30,125 nucleotides of DNA, taken from DATEHG01 sp041691295 (GTDB taxonomy: Bacteria > Gemmatimonadota > Gemmatimonadetes > Gemmatimonadales > GWC2-71-9). Positions 6,811 through 14,895 of the stretch are shown here, piece after piece (the first letter of the stretch is position 1; every line of letters starts with the position of its first letter). A program made the translations under genes and the position numbers. The notes beneath the pieces are model-generated. The model searched no databases. It had not been told where the DNA came from and was given only the letters and a program-made list of their open reading frames with translations. Where the stretch lies: assembly GCA_041691295.1 (NCBI GenBank), contig JBEPVA010000017.1, positions 1 to 30,125 on the forward strand, in the 5' to 3' direction.

Positions 6811-7890
6811 ATGCGCATAGCGATCACCACCGGCGGGGGCGATGCCCCCGGGCTCAATGCCGTCATCCGGGCCGTTGTCCTCTCCACCCATCAGCGGGGT
6901 TGGCAATGCTACGGCATCCGCCGCGGTTATGGCGGGCTCCTGGTCGACGACGGGATTCTCCACCTCACCCCCGACCGGGTTCGCGGCATTACCCACCTCG
7001 GCGGCACCATCCTCGGCACGACCAATCGTGGTAATCCGTTCCGCTGGGCGTCGAAGGATCCGGCCGGTAGCGAGGTCGAAGTTGATCGCTCCGATGAACT
7101 GATCGCGGCTTTTCAGGCCAGCGGGTTCGACGCCCTGATCACCATCGGCGGCGATGGCAGCCTCAAGATCGGCTACGACCTCTGGAAAAAGGGGCTCCCC
7201 GTGGTCGGCGTGCCCAAGACCATCGACAACGACGTGAAGGGGACGGTGGCCACCTTCGGCTTCGATACCGCCGTCAGCATCGCCACCGAAGCGATCGACC
7301 GATTGCACTCCACCGCCGAGAGTCACGAGCGGGTGATGGTGGTGGAGCTGATGGGGCGAAACGCCGGGTGGATCGCGCTCCACAGTGGCCTGTCGGCCAG
7401 TGCGGATGTGATTCTCATTCCCGAGCTGCCCTTCGATATCGAGTCGGTCTGTGGCAAGATCCGGCAGCGCGAAGCGGCCGGCCGCCACTTCAGCATTGTG
7501 GTCGTGGCCGAGGGGGCGACACCGAAGGGGGGCGAGATCGCGCTGGTGGAGCGGCGCATCGTGGGTGGGGCTGACCGACTGGGCGGGATGGGGAGCCTGG
7601 TGGCCCGCGCCATTGCCGAGCGCACTGGCAAGGAAACCCGGAACCTGGTGCTGGGGCACATCCAGCGCGGCGGCTCACCGACCACCTTCGACCGGCTGCT
7701 GGGCCTCCGGTTCGGTTCCGCGGCGGTGCAGGCCGTGGCGGACGGCGCGTTCGGTATCATGGTCGGCTACCATCCGCCCACCATCCTCCGGGTGCCACTC
7801 GAGGAAATCATCGGCCGGGCGCACAATGTTCCGCTCGACAGCGACACGATCATGACCGCCCGGGCGCTGGGGATCAACCTCGGCGACTGA
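6811..7890 (+). CDS. pfkA: 6-phosphofructokinase, phosphoryl donor uncertain (G/K type)
   Basis: A 359-residue PfkA-type enzyme phosphorylating fructose 6-phosphate in glycolysis. Motifs are TTGGGDAPGLNAVIR (residues 6-20), TIGGDGS (111-117), PKTIDND (135-141, Asp139 catalytic), MGRNAGWIA and LGHIQRGGSP. Donor specificity in this family tracks two positions: Gly after GGD (here Gly116, ATP-like) and the residue before TIDND (here Lys136, typical of PPi enzymes). This Gly/Lys pair marks the mixed-substrate clade that includes actinobacterial ATP and PPi enzymes, so the donor cannot be read off. There is no Shine-Dalgarno; TACCTT ends 11 bases before the ATG, consistent with a very short leader. 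A heptamer array starts three bases after the stop. Confidence 0.92.
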   Translation: MRIAITTGGGDAPGLNAVIRAVVLSTHQRGWQCYGIRRGYGGLLVDDGILHLTPDRVRGITHLGGTILGTTNRGNPFRWASKDPAGSEVEVDRSDELIAAFQASGFDALITIGGDGSLKIGYDLWKKGLPVVGVPKTIDNDVKGTVATFGFDTAVSIATEAIDRLHSTAESHERVMVVELMGRNAGWIALHSGLSASADVILIPELPFDIESVCGKIRQREAAGRHFSIVVVAEGATPKGGEIALVERRIVGGADRLGGMGSLVARAIAERTGKETRNLVLGHIQRGGSPTTFDRLLGLRFGSAAVQAVADGAFGIMVGYHPPTILRVPLEEIIGRAHNVPLDSDTIMTARALGINLGD

Positions 7891-7893
7891 GGC

Positions 7894-7942
7894 GGTGAGC
7901 GGTGAGCGGTGAGCGGTAAGAGGTGAGAGGTAACAGGTAAGA
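7894..7942. repeat. Heptamer tandem array, seven GGTRAGM units
   Basis: Seven exact-length 7-bp units: GGTGAGC three times, then GGTAAGA, GGTGAGA, GGTAACA and GGTAAGA. It begins three bases after the phosphofructokinase stop codon. The unit type matches the array at 4848-4891. Confidence 0.9.
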
Positions 7943-7982
7943 GGGTCCTGGCCTCGCGTTCTCCAGGCAGATACTTCTGGTT

Positions 7983-8045
7983 TCTCGACTCTCAACTCTC
8001 GTCTCTCAACTCTCGTCTCTTGGCTCTCGACTCTCGACTCTCGAC
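7983..8045. repeat. Heptamer tandem array, nine TCTCGAC-type units
   Basis: Nine consecutive 7-bp units: TCTCGAC, TCTCAAC, TCTCGTC, TCTCAAC, TCTCGTC, TCTTGGC, then TCTCGAC three times. The pyrimidine-rich strand is opposite in character to the purine-rich array 40 bp upstream, so the two could pair imperfectly. It abuts, and may run into, the 5' end of the prolyl oligopeptidase gene. Confidence 0.9.
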
Positions 8046-10092
8046 ACCATTGCGCCCTGCATATCCCGCCACCCGCATTGAAGACATCGTCGACCTGCTT
8101 CACGGCGAGTCGATTCCTGATCCCTATCGCTGGCTCGAGGACGGCAGTGCTCCCGAAGTCAGACAGTGGACCGCCGCGCAGAATGCCCTCACCGCGGACT
8201 ACCTCGGCCAGGTCGCCGCACGTCCCGCCATCCGCGCCCGGCTCGAAGCACTGCTCTCGATCGGTTCGCTGGGCACGCCGACACCGGTACGCGGCCGGTA
8301 TTTCTACTCGCTGCGGGAAGGCTCCCAGAACCAGCCGATTCTGTATGTGCGCGACGGGCTCGAGGGCCAGGACCGGGTCCTGATCGATCCCAACACTCTG
8401 GATGCGGCGGGTACCATCGCGCTCGACTGGTATTTTCCCAGTCCCGACGGGCGGCTGCTGGCCTACGGACTGTCGGAGAATGGCAGCGAGCACAGCGTGC
8501 TGCAGCTGATGAGCGTGGACACCGGCGCGCCAATGGGCGACCGGATTCCCCACACCCGTGCCGCCAGCCTGGCCTGGCTGCCGGATGGCAGCGGATTCTA
8601 CTACACCCGGTATCCAGGGCCGGGCTCCGTTCCCGAGGGTGAAGAGTCGTATCATCGCGCCGTCTTCTTCCATCAACTCGGCGCCGACCCGGCCGGCGAT
8701 CAGCTGGTGTATCAACCCGCAGAAAAGGAGTTCTGGCCCGGGGTCGATCTGTCGCCGGATGGCCGCTGGCTGGTACTCCAGGTGGCGCGGACCTTCGATG
8801 CCACCGACCTGTACCTGCTCGACCGGGATGGACCCGATGAATTCGTGGCCGTTGCCCGGGACCTGCCTGCAACGTTCGACGGGCAGGTGGTCGAGGACAC
8901 GCTGTATCTCCGGACCAATCACGAGACACCGAACTACCGGCTGTTCGCGGTGGACCCGGCCCCGCCGGCCCGGGCGGACTGGCGGGAGAAAGTCGCGACC
9001 CGCGCCGACGCCGTGCTCGACGGGGTGATGATCCTCAAGCACCGTATCGCGCTCAGCTATCTCGAGCAAGCCACCTCCCGGCTGCGGCTGGTCGAGCTGA
9101 GCGGGAAGTTCTTCCGGGACATCGACCTGCCGGCCCTCGGCAGCGTTTTCGGATGGGGCGGCGAGGACGATGGGGAAGAGCTGCTGTACGGCTTCTCCTC
9201 GTTCACCGTGCCGCCGTCGATCTACCGGCTCGACCTGGCCACCGATACCGCCACCCTCTGGCGTCGAGTCGAGGCGCCGGGAATCGATCCGGACCGGTTC
9301 ATCGTCGAGCAGGTCAGGTACTCGTCCAGGGACGGCACCCTGGTCACCATGTTCGTGGTCCGGCGCCGAGAGCTGACGCCGGATGGCAACCGGCCGGTCT
9401 ATCTCACCGGATATGGCGGCTTCAACATCAGCATGACGCCGTCGTTTTCACGGTCGATCCTGCTCTGGCTGGAGCACGGTGGCGTGATGGCCATGCCCAA
9501 CATCCGGGGCGGCGGCGAGTACGGCGAGGACTGGCACCAGGGCGGGATGCTGGCCACCAAGCAGAACAGCTTCGATGATTTCATTGCCGCGGCGGAATGG
9601 CTAGTTTCGTCGGGCTGGACCCGGCCGGAGCGGCTGGCCATCGCCGGTGGCTCGAATGGCGGTCTGCTGATGGGGGCGGTGCTGACCCAGCGTCCCGAAC
9701 TGTTCCGGGCGGTTGTCGTCCAGGTTCCGTTACTGGACATGCTGCGGTATCACCGATTCCTGATCGCGCGGTTGTGGATTCCGGAGTATGGTTCAGCCGA
9801 CGATCCGCAGCAGTTTCAGTGGCTGAGGGCGTATTCACCCTACCATCACGTCCGGCCTGGTACGCACTTTCCGGCCGTGCTGCTGGCCACCGCGGAGAGC
9901 GACACCCGGGTGGATCCGCTCCATGCCCGGAAGATGGCCGCCATCCTGCAGGCCGGCTCGGGATCCGATCGACCGATTCTCCTGCGGCTCGAGGCGCAGG
10001 CGGGGCACGGGGCCGGGAAGCCGATAGCAAAAATCCTGGAAGAACTGACTGATACCTGGAGTTTCGTGTTCACCGAGCTCGGCGTCGACTGA
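8020..10092 (+). CDS. Prolyl oligopeptidase (S9A family serine peptidase)
   Basis: Up to 690 residues, an S9A peptidase cleaving after proline in short peptides. The N-terminal YPATRIEDIVDLLHG, DPYRWLED stretch is the family signature. A beta-propeller spans about residues 75-430, followed by the alpha/beta-hydrolase domain with GGSNGG (Ser545), ESDTRV (Asp628) and AGHGAGKP (His663), so the triad is complete. No signal peptide is present, so it is probably cytoplasmic. The start is doubtful: TTG at 8020 lies inside the heptamer array and would add the repeat-derived LDSRLST, whereas TTG at 8050 begins just after the array and matches the usual start of the family. Neither has a ribosome site, so the repeat may have displaced the original 5' end. 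Confidence 0.92.
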   Translation: MALDSRLSTPLRPAYPATRIEDIVDLLHGESIPDPYRWLEDGSAPEVRQWTAAQNALTADYLGQVAARPAIRARLEALLSIGSLGTPTPVRGRYFYSLREGSQNQPILYVRDGLEGQDRVLIDPNTLDAAGTIALDWYFPSPDGRLLAYGLSENGSEHSVLQLMSVDTGAPMGDRIPHTRAASLAWLPDGSGFYYTRYPGPGSVPEGEESYHRAVFFHQLGADPAGDQLVYQPAEKEFWPGVDLSPDGRWLVLQVARTFDATDLYLLDRDGPDEFVAVARDLPATFDGQVVEDTLYLRTNHETPNYRLFAVDPAPPARADWREKVATRADAVLDGVMILKHRIALSYLEQATSRLRLVELSGKFFRDIDLPALGSVFGWGGEDDGEELLYGFSSFTVPPSIYRLDLATDTATLWRRVEAPGIDPDRFIVEQVRYSSRDGTLVTMFVVRRRELTPDGNRPVYLTGYGGFNISMTPSFSRSILLWLEHGGVMAMPNIRGGGEYGEDWHQGGMLATKQNSFDDFIAAAEWLVSSGWTRPERLAIAGGSNGGLLMGAVLTQRPELFRAVVVQVPLLDMLRYHRFLIARLWIPEYGSADDPQQFQWLRAYSPYHHVRPGTHFPAVLLATAESDTRVDPLHARKMAAILQAGSGSDRPILLRLEAQAGHGAGKPIAKILEELTDTWSFVFTELGVD

Positions 10093-10113
10093 CCATTCGG
10101 TCGGCATCCTCTT

Positions 10114-10118
10114 GGAGG
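10114..10118 (+). promoter_or_regulatory. Ribosome binding site deciding the DoxX-like start
   Basis: GGAGG here is eight bases before TTG 10127. An earlier in-frame TTG at 10112 overlaps this site and would encode it as protein, so 10127 is the likelier start. Confidence 0.75.
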
Positions 10119-10126
10119 AAAACCGC

Positions 10127-10663
10127 TTGAATACCACGCAACCGATCGGCATGTCTCACCCGGGGCGCTGGCTGGCGCTGCTCCGGATCCTGGTTGGGCT
10201 CTACTTTGCCAAGGCATTGTGGTACAAGATGACCATCGGTCTGGCCGGCGGGTTCTTTCCGCTGCCGATGGCCTCAGACCGCTGGATCGCGAGCATGCCG
10301 ATGATTGTCACCAAACAAGCCGCCGGCAATCCGATTGAGTGGTACAAGGCCTTTCTCGACAACACGGTGCTGACCAATGCGCCGCTCTTTGCCCAGATGA
10401 CGGCGTGGGGAGAATCGGTGGCGGGCATCGGTCTGGTGCTCGGGCTGTGGAGTGGGGTGGCGGGGCTGGTGGCTCTTTCGCTGGCCATTAACTATGGATT
10501 GGCTACGGGCTGGATGTCTCCGGGCCAGGTCGGCTTTCACTATGTCCTAATTTCCTGCCTGGTGGTGTTCATTCTCGCGCGGAGTGGCCGGGAGTGGGGG
10601 CTGGATGGCTGGATGGCGTGGCGCTGGGGGGACAAGTGGTTTACCAGAAGGCCGTTTGCGTGA
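10127..10663 (+). CDS. DoxX/DoxD-like integral membrane protein
   Basis: A 178-residue protein with about four hydrophobic spans: residues ~15-35 (LLRILVGLYFAKALWYK), ~95-115 (GESVAGIGLVLGLWSGVAGL), ~117-130 and ~138-156 (VLISCLVVFILA). The first helix with GLYFAKAL and the GE(S)xxGxxLxLG pattern in the third quarter recall the DoxX/DoxD family of quinone-linked or redox-linked membrane proteins. Its specific role is unknown. The start at TTG 10127 is chosen from the GGAGG eight bases upstream. It follows the prolyl oligopeptidase by 34 bp and is followed by a terminator-like hairpin, so the two could share a transcript. Confidence 0.7.
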   Translation: MNTTQPIGMSHPGRWLALLRILVGLYFAKALWYKMTIGLAGGFFPLPMASDRWIASMPMIVTKQAAGNPIEWYKAFLDNTVLTNAPLFAQMTAWGESVAGIGLVLGLWSGVAGLVALSLAINYGLATGWMSPGQVGFHYVLISCLVVFILARSGREWGLDGWMAWRWGDKWFTRRPFA

Positions 10664-10678
10664 AACGGAAGTGGTGAC

Positions 10679-10718
10679 GAGGGGAAGGCCAGGAATCGTT
10701 TGAGCGATCCCCTCTTTT
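10679..10718 (+). terminator. Intrinsic terminator after the DoxX-like gene
   Basis: GAGGGG (10679-10684) pairs with CCCCTC (10709-10714), with an inner ATCG/CGAT pairing, followed directly by TTTT. It begins 16 bases after the stop codon of the DoxX-like gene. Confidence 0.65.
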
Positions 10719-10808
10719 CACCTGTGGCGGAAATGTGTGCTTCCTTCAGCTTCCCCCCTGCCAGACTCCAGTATCTTTTGAACAATCCGCCTCCCCCGGG
10801 AGTTCCAT

Positions 10809-11366
10809 TTGCCAGCCGAACCGAGCACACCCGTCTCCCCGTTGGCCGATCTCGCCCGCCGACCGGACGGCCCGACCGTCGATCAGATCTGGGCGGCCCT
10901 CCTGCCTGGCGAGCGGCAGCAGGCCCTTCAGCAATATCTCGCCAGTGACAAGCCCAACCGTCAGATGCTGGATGCCGCGGCCGCCACGTTGCCGGCGCTC
11001 CGGACCTTCCGCAGGCAGACCATTCAGCAGATGCCGGATGGGAAACTGGTGGAGGTCGTGGCCAAGGCGACCAGGCTACCGGCGGGCATCCTGCCCGACC
11101 TCCTGCTCGCGATGCATTTGAAGGGCCGCGCCGCCATGCTGGAATCGTTTCTTGATACCCTCGGCGTACCGCACGAGCAGGGGGTGATCAACGACGTAGA
11201 CGCAGTGGGCCAGGCGGTCCAGGGCGAACGGCTCTCGAACGCGGCGGCCAAGCTGCGTGAACAGTATCCGGCGCGTGACGTGCTGATCTACCTGCTGACG
11301 CTCCTGGCGATGGATCCGGAGTCGTGGGGTGGATTGCGGGCGGTGGTGGCGCAGCAAGCAGAGTAG
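10809..11366 (+). CDS. Uncharacterised 185-residue soluble protein
   Basis: A TTG start at 10809 is preceded by GGGAG seven bases upstream. The product is predicted soluble, mostly helical and rich in Ala, Leu and Gln, with no signal peptide, membrane segment or recognisable motif. Its middle part (KLVEVVAKATRLPAGILPDLLLAMHLKGRAAMLESF, given here in outline at residues ~79-114) has the regular hydrophobic spacing of a helical repeat. I do not recognise the family. It is isolated: a terminator lies upstream and the YVTN gene converges from downstream. Codon use resembles its neighbours, and no longer frame competes on either strand, so the gene is probably real. Confidence 0.65.
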   Translation: MPAEPSTPVSPLADLARRPDGPTVDQIWAALLPGERQQALQQYLASDKPNRQMLDAAAATLPALRTFRRQTIQQMPDGKLVEVVAKATRLPAGILPDLLLAMHLKGRAAMLESFLDTLGVPHEQGVINDVDAVGQAVQGERLSNAAAKLREQYPARDVLIYLLTLLAMDPESWGGLRAVVAQQAE

Positions 11367-11400
11367 CCCGGTTGCTCGACAACCCAGCTGAAGGTCGGAG

Positions 11401-11431
11401 AAACAAAGGGCCCGTCACTTGCCCGGGGCCC
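11401..11431 (-). terminator. Terminator-like hairpin after the YVTN propeller gene
   Basis: GGGCCC at 11407-11412 and 11425-11430 form a hairpin. Read on the minus strand it is followed by TTTGTT (complement of 11401-11406). It lies about 30 bases past the stop of the minus-strand propeller gene and would end the methanol-oxidation transcript. Confidence 0.55.
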
Positions 11432-11460
11432 CCCAATGGTACAATTCAACGATTCGTCAA

Positions 11461-12546
11461 TCAGTTGGCTCTGCCCACCGCCACCCCCCACGGAATCTTC
11501 CCCACCGGCACCGTCGCGATGACCTTGAGCGAATCGGTGTCGATCACCGAGACGTCATTCGACGGTCCGTTGGCGGCGAACAGCCGCTTGCCGTCCGGTG
11601 TCAGCGCAATGCCCCATGGACGCCGACCAACACTAATGACGCTCACGATCGAATCGGTCTTGGCATCCAGCACCACGACCGTACCGCCCCGGCCGGTCGA
11701 GACGTAGACCCGGCCTCCATCCGGCGCCATCGCGATTCCCATTGGGTGGGCATCCTTGGGGAACGTGATCGTGTGGATGACCTTGGCGCTCTTCGGATCG
11801 AATACCGACACATCGCCGCCGACTTCGTTGGTCACATATCCGCGTGAGCCATCGGGCAGGAACGCGATCCCGCGCGGCCGCTCCCCCACCTTGATGGTGC
11901 CGGTGATCTTGCCAGTGGTAATATCGATGCTGGTCAGATTGTTGGCGGTTTCCCCCGTCACATAGACGCTCTGGCCGTCCGGCGAGACCCCAACCCCTTC
12001 GGGCTCGGTGCCGGTCTTGAGCGTCGCCTCGATCTTGCCATTGGCCAGGTCGACGATTGACGCCGTGCCGGCATCCTCGTTTGACACGAACAGCCGGGCC
12101 CCGTCGCTGCTGATATCGAATGTTTCCGGGTCGCTACCACCGGGGATGACTTTCACGGTCTGGCGGGTGGCCACATCCACCACCGCAATGCCATCCTTCG
12201 ACTTGTCGGCCACCAGCTTCTCGCACTCGGCGTCCGGCATGGTTGGCGGACAGCGCGGGCTGCCCGACAGCGCCACGTAGACCGTCTTGCCGTCGGGGCT
12301 GACCTTCACCCCGCGTGGACGGCTTCCGACCGGCACCGTCGCGATCACCGCGAAGCTGGTGGCGTCGAGGATGGTCAGATCCCTGGAGTCTTCGTTGGTC
12401 ACGAAGGCCAGCAGGGTCGGCGCCGACGCTGCAGGTGTGGCGGCTGGGGTGGCGCTTTCGGCGGCCGGCTTCTGGTCCGCCGGCTTGGTGCAGCCAGCCG
12501 CGATCACCGCGATCGCCAGTGCAGTACGGCTATTCCATATGCTCAT
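11461..12546 (-). CDS. YVTN-type beta-propeller lipoprotein associated with the PQQ/methanol module
   Basis: About 361 residues. ATG 12546 gives a lipoprotein signal (MSIWNSRTALAIAVIAAGC, Cys19), then a Pro/Ala-rich linker and seven or eight repeats of the form xPxGVxVSPDGKxVYVxxxxxxxVxVID (degenerate), forming a beta-propeller. An open frame extends further upstream but is only the antisense of the neighbouring gene. Propellers of this type are commonly encoded beside PQQ-dependent alcohol dehydrogenases; the exact role is unsettled (scaffolding, electron-transfer partner or cofactor handling). An unusual insertion with cysteines (SPRCPPTMPDAECEKL) sits in the second repeat. The start overlaps the end of the pentapeptide gene by 17 nt, so the two are translationally coupled. 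Confidence 0.85.
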   Translation of the reverse strand: MSIWNSRTALAIAVIAAGCTKPADQKPAAESATPAATPAASAPTLLAFVTNEDSRDLTILDATSFAVIATVPVGSRPRGVKVSPDGKTVYVALSGSPRCPPTMPDAECEKLVADKSKDGIAVVDVATRQTVKVIPGGSDPETFDISSDGARLFVSNEDAGTASIVDLANGKIEATLKTGTEPEGVGVSPDGQSVYVTGETANNLTSIDITTGKITGTIKVGERPRGIAFLPDGSRGYVTNEVGGDVSVFDPKSAKVIHTITFPKDAHPMGIAMAPDGGRVYVSTGRGGTVVVLDAKTDSIVSVISVGRRPWGIALTPDGKRLFAANGPSNDVSVIDTDSLKVIATVPVGKIPWGVAVGRAN

Positions 12547-13390
12547 CGAATTGGGCCTTGTCTCGGTTGCGGGCCTGCTCGAGCCCCTTGATGGTGCGGA
12601 CGCCTGCAGCGCCGGTGAACACTGCCTGGGCCAGGTTGGCCCCGCCGAACTGGGACTCGGTGAGATCGGCGCCAGTGAAATCGGCCCCGACCAGTTCGGC
12701 ACTCTCGAGCCGGGCGTGCGCCAGCCTGGCCCGGACGAGCGTGGCATAGCTGAGATCCACCTTGTACATGTTGGCGCCGGTCAGGTCCGCGCCGGTCAGG
12801 TCGGCCGCGGTGAATGTGGCCCGCATCAGCCCCATCGACTGGTTGCTGGGGTCGACCCCGATGTTGGCGTTGTGAAGGATGGTGCCGACCAGCTTGGCAT
12901 GCTTGAGATATCCGATAATCCGGGTCTCGGTCATGTTGGCGCCAGAAAAGTCGGTATCCTCGTCGATGGTGGCATACAAGGAAGCGCCGGTGAGGTCGGC
13001 CCGTCTCAGATCGGCTTTCCGGAGGGTGGCGCCGTCGAGATTGGTCTTGATCAGTTTGGCGTCGGTGAGGACCGAGCCGGTCAGGTCACAGGAAAAGAGA
13101 TTGGCGCCGGACAGGATGGCCCGGTCGAGCTTGATCCCGACCATCCGGGCCGACCTGAAATCCACTCCGCTGAAATCGAGGCCGGTCAGGTCGACTCCTG
13201 ACAAGTCGGGCTCGGCACCGGCGGCAAGTCTTGTCTTGACCTGATCGACCGTGAGTGGTCCCATCGAGCCGGGCACCGGGACGGAAACCGGCCCGGCAGT
13301 CTTCGGCGGCATCACCGGCATGCCCTGGCCAACGGCCGGCACTACGGCCATCAGCGTCATCGGAACCACCAGCCAGAAAACTGAGCGCAT
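12530..13390 (-). CDS. Exported pentapeptide-repeat protein
   Basis: About 286 residues. From ATG 13390 there is a signal peptide (MRSVFWLVVPMTLMAVVPAVGQ), then a Pro-rich spacer, then roughly 30 pentapeptide units of the A(D/N)LxX type (for example LTGADLTGANMYKVDLSYATL) covering residues ~65-265. These fold as a right-handed quadrilateral beta-helix. A GTG start at 13417 is also possible. Most pentapeptide proteins have no known enzymatic role; being exported and sandwiched between the cytochrome and the propeller of a methanol-oxidation module, it may be a periplasmic scaffold. That is inference. A strong hairpin separates it from the cytochrome gene upstream. Confidence 0.85.
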   Translation of the reverse strand: MRSVFWLVVPMTLMAVVPAVGQGMPVMPPKTAGPVSVPVPGSMGPLTVDQVKTRLAAGAEPDLSGVDLTGLDFSGVDFRSARMVGIKLDRAILSGANLFSCDLTGSVLTDAKLIKTNLDGATLRKADLRRADLTGASLYATIDEDTDFSGANMTETRIIGYLKHAKLVGTILHNANIGVDPSNQSMGLMRATFTAADLTGADLTGANMYKVDLSYATLVRARLAHARLESAELVGADFTGADLTESQFGGANLAQAVFTGAAGVRTIKGLEQARNRDKAQFDEHME

Positions 13391-13439
13391 CAGATCCAAT
13401 CGATTGGAGATCCGCACAATCAGCGGATCCGAAATGACA

Positions 13440-13464
13440 ACGGGACCGCCTGGAGCGGTCCCGT
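13440..13464 (-). terminator. Hairpin between the cytochrome c and pentapeptide genes
   Basis: A near-perfect 10-bp stem (ACGGGACCGC at 13440-13449 with GCGGTCCCGT at 13455-13464) closes on loop CTGGA. It lies 20 bases past the cytochrome stop on the minus strand and is followed there by TGTCATT, a weak T tract. It may terminate or attenuate transcription, or stabilise the upstream mRNA end. Confidence 0.55.
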
Positions 13465-13483
13465 CGGTCAGGCGATCACCTGA

Positions 13484-13978
13484 TCAGTTGGCGGGCTTGG
13501 CCGCGGCAGCCTTGGCAGCCGAGTCTGCCGCGTCCGACATCGGCACCGGCCGTCCAGGTCCCATCTTGGCATCGCTCCGGCGCTTCACGTACGAGTAGAT
13601 ATTGAGCATTGTCGGCACTTCGAGCCCGATCGCGCACCAGGACGGCATGCCCTTGGTGGGCCGGCCCTGGCAGACCGTGGAGACGAAGATGGCCTGGCTG
13701 CTGATGGCGCCGTCGGGGCCGACCGAGTGGAGCAGGTTGGGGGCAAAGCTGGTGCCCGTCGCTTCTTCGCCGTGACAGCGGGCGCAATTCAGCTGGAAAT
13801 TCTTCCATCCCGCGTAGACACCCTGCGGTACGGTGTCCCGGGGGGCGGGATGATAAATGTCATGGACTTCCTGGGCTGCCAGCCTCGCCGGACGGGCCAT
13901 GGCAAGGACCAGCGTGACCAGCCCGAGTTTGGCAACGGTAGTAATCCAACTGAAGCGGTGGCGCATCTGGTTCGTCAT
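13484..13978 (-). CDS. xoxG: Periplasmic c-type cytochrome, XoxG-like electron acceptor of methanol dehydrogenase
   Basis: A 164-residue class I cytochrome c with a signal peptide (through ...RLAAQ), a single haem site CARCH (Cys65, Cys68, His69) and a probable axial Met111 in KGMPSW. Two extra cysteines (103 and 115) flank that methionine and could form a disulfide. The C-terminus is a Pro/Ala/Lys-rich tail. Its place directly after xoxJ and xoxF argues that it accepts electrons from the methanol dehydrogenase and passes them to the respiratory chain. ATG 13978 is used; GTG 13987 and ATG 13966 are alternatives. The assignment as XoxG is from context, since single-haem cytochromes diverge rapidly. 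Confidence 0.83.
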   Translation of the reverse strand: MTNQMRHRFSWITTVAKLGLVTLVLAMARPARLAAQEVHDIYHPAPRDTVPQGVYAGWKNFQLNCARCHGEEATGTSFAPNLLHSVGPDGAISSQAIFVSTVCQGRPTKGMPSWCAIGLEVPTMLNIYSYVKRRSDAKMGPGRPVPMSDAADSAAKAAAAKPAN

Positions 13979-14003
13979 TCCTTTCACGGGGTGTCCCCGG
14001 GGA

Positions 14004-14873
14004 TCAGCGGCTGGGTGGCCGATTGCCGGAAGTCGAATCGACCGGCAGCGCCTCGAGCGGGAAGCCGTACTGCTCGAGCAGCGCCTGGATCTCAGCGTGC
14101 TTGGTGGTCAGGAAATTCTGCAGGCTGTCGCGGAGGGCCCGCTCCTGCCGCCGCGTGGCCACCGAAATATTGAAGTTCATGGGAAGCCCTGTCAGGGTAT
14201 CGTCTTCCATCATGCGCATGTCGAGGGGTGTCTTGCTCTGCTTGACGAAATATCCGGCCAGCGGGCCCCAGACCATTGCCACGTCGATCTTCTTGTCGAC
14301 CACGGCGTTGATGATGTCTTCGGGGCGGGCCAGATCGCTGTAGAAAGTGGGAAAGCCGACCAGGTTGCCGACGACGCCGTGAGACGAGAGCGCCATGGCG
14401 GGCGGGGTATTCTCGGAGTCCGAATTGAGCAGGTTGATCCCGATTCTGAGCGTTTTCAGCCGCGGGTCATCCAGCGACTTGATGTCGAGCCCGGAATCCT
14501 TGCGGGTGACAATGACGTAGCCGGTCCGGAAGTAGGCCTTGGTGGTGGCCACCATGTCGATCTTCTCGGGTGCCGTCATGGCCATGTCGCAGTACTTGCC
14601 GTTGAGGCCCCGGGCAAAGAAGCCGCGGCGGACCGGCCACCAGGCAAACTCGACCCTCGAGCCCCAGGCGGCGCCGAGCATCTCGGCCAGCTTGTTCTCG
14701 AAGCCTTCGCCGGCCTGATTGGAGAAGGGCAGGTTATCGGGGTCGGCACAGACCCGGATGACGCCAGCGGTGACCTGGCTGGGCCGTAGCTGGGCATCCT
14801 GGGAGTGGAGAGACGCCGGAAGCGCGAGGACGGCAGCGCTGGCCAGCCAGCGGAGGGAACGGGTTCGTGACAT
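14004..14873 (-). CDS. xoxJ: XoxJ/MoxJ-like periplasmic binding protein of the methanol dehydrogenase system
   Basis: A 289-residue periplasmic solute-binding-fold protein (signal peptide ending ...SLHSQ). Residues ~38-80 (IRVCADPDNLPFSNQAGEGFENKLAEMLG) and FAWWPVRRGFF with KYCDMAM are the hallmarks of the quinoprotein-associated family represented by MoxJ/XoxJ, which is thought to help activate or mature the methanol dehydrogenase in the periplasm rather than to serve a transporter; no ABC genes are nearby. ATG 14873 has TATACT 11 bases upstream and no Shine-Dalgarno, and a strong hairpin separates it from xoxF, so it may have its own leaderless transcript as well as read-through from xoxF. 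Confidence 0.9.
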   Translation of the reverse strand: MSRTRSLRWLASAAVLALPASLHSQDAQLRPSQVTAGVIRVCADPDNLPFSNQAGEGFENKLAEMLGAAWGSRVEFAWWPVRRGFFARGLNGKYCDMAMTAPEKIDMVATTKAYFRTGYVIVTRKDSGLDIKSLDDPRLKTLRIGINLLNSDSENTPPAMALSSHGVVGNLVGFPTFYSDLARPEDIINAVVDKKIDVAMVWGPLAGYFVKQSKTPLDMRMMEDDTLTGLPMNFNISVATRRQERALRDSLQNFLTTKHAEIQALLEQYGFPLEALPVDSTSGNRPPSR

Positions 14874-14884
14874 GAATCAGTATA
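14868..14884 (-). promoter_or_regulatory. Candidate -10 box and leaderless start of xoxJ
   Basis: On the minus strand TATACT occupies 14884-14879, with its first base 11 bases before ATG 14873. It falls just after the hairpin that follows xoxF. No clear -35 is visible, because that position is taken by the hairpin arm. Confidence 0.5.
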
Positions 14885-14895
14885 CCCCAAAAGAG

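Noticed and set aside
7894..8045. A CRISPR array
   Set aside because: Units are 7 bp, contiguous and without spacers.
7675..9069. A 464-codon minus-strand frame
   Set aside because: It lies opposite phosphofructokinase and prolyl oligopeptidase, both of which have full family motifs, and it even reads through the heptamer arrays.
12287..13201. A 304-codon plus-strand frame with regular Gly/Gln/Ile/Val spacing
   Set aside because: It is the antisense of the pentapeptide repeats; the regularity is a mirror of the repeat, not an independent protein.
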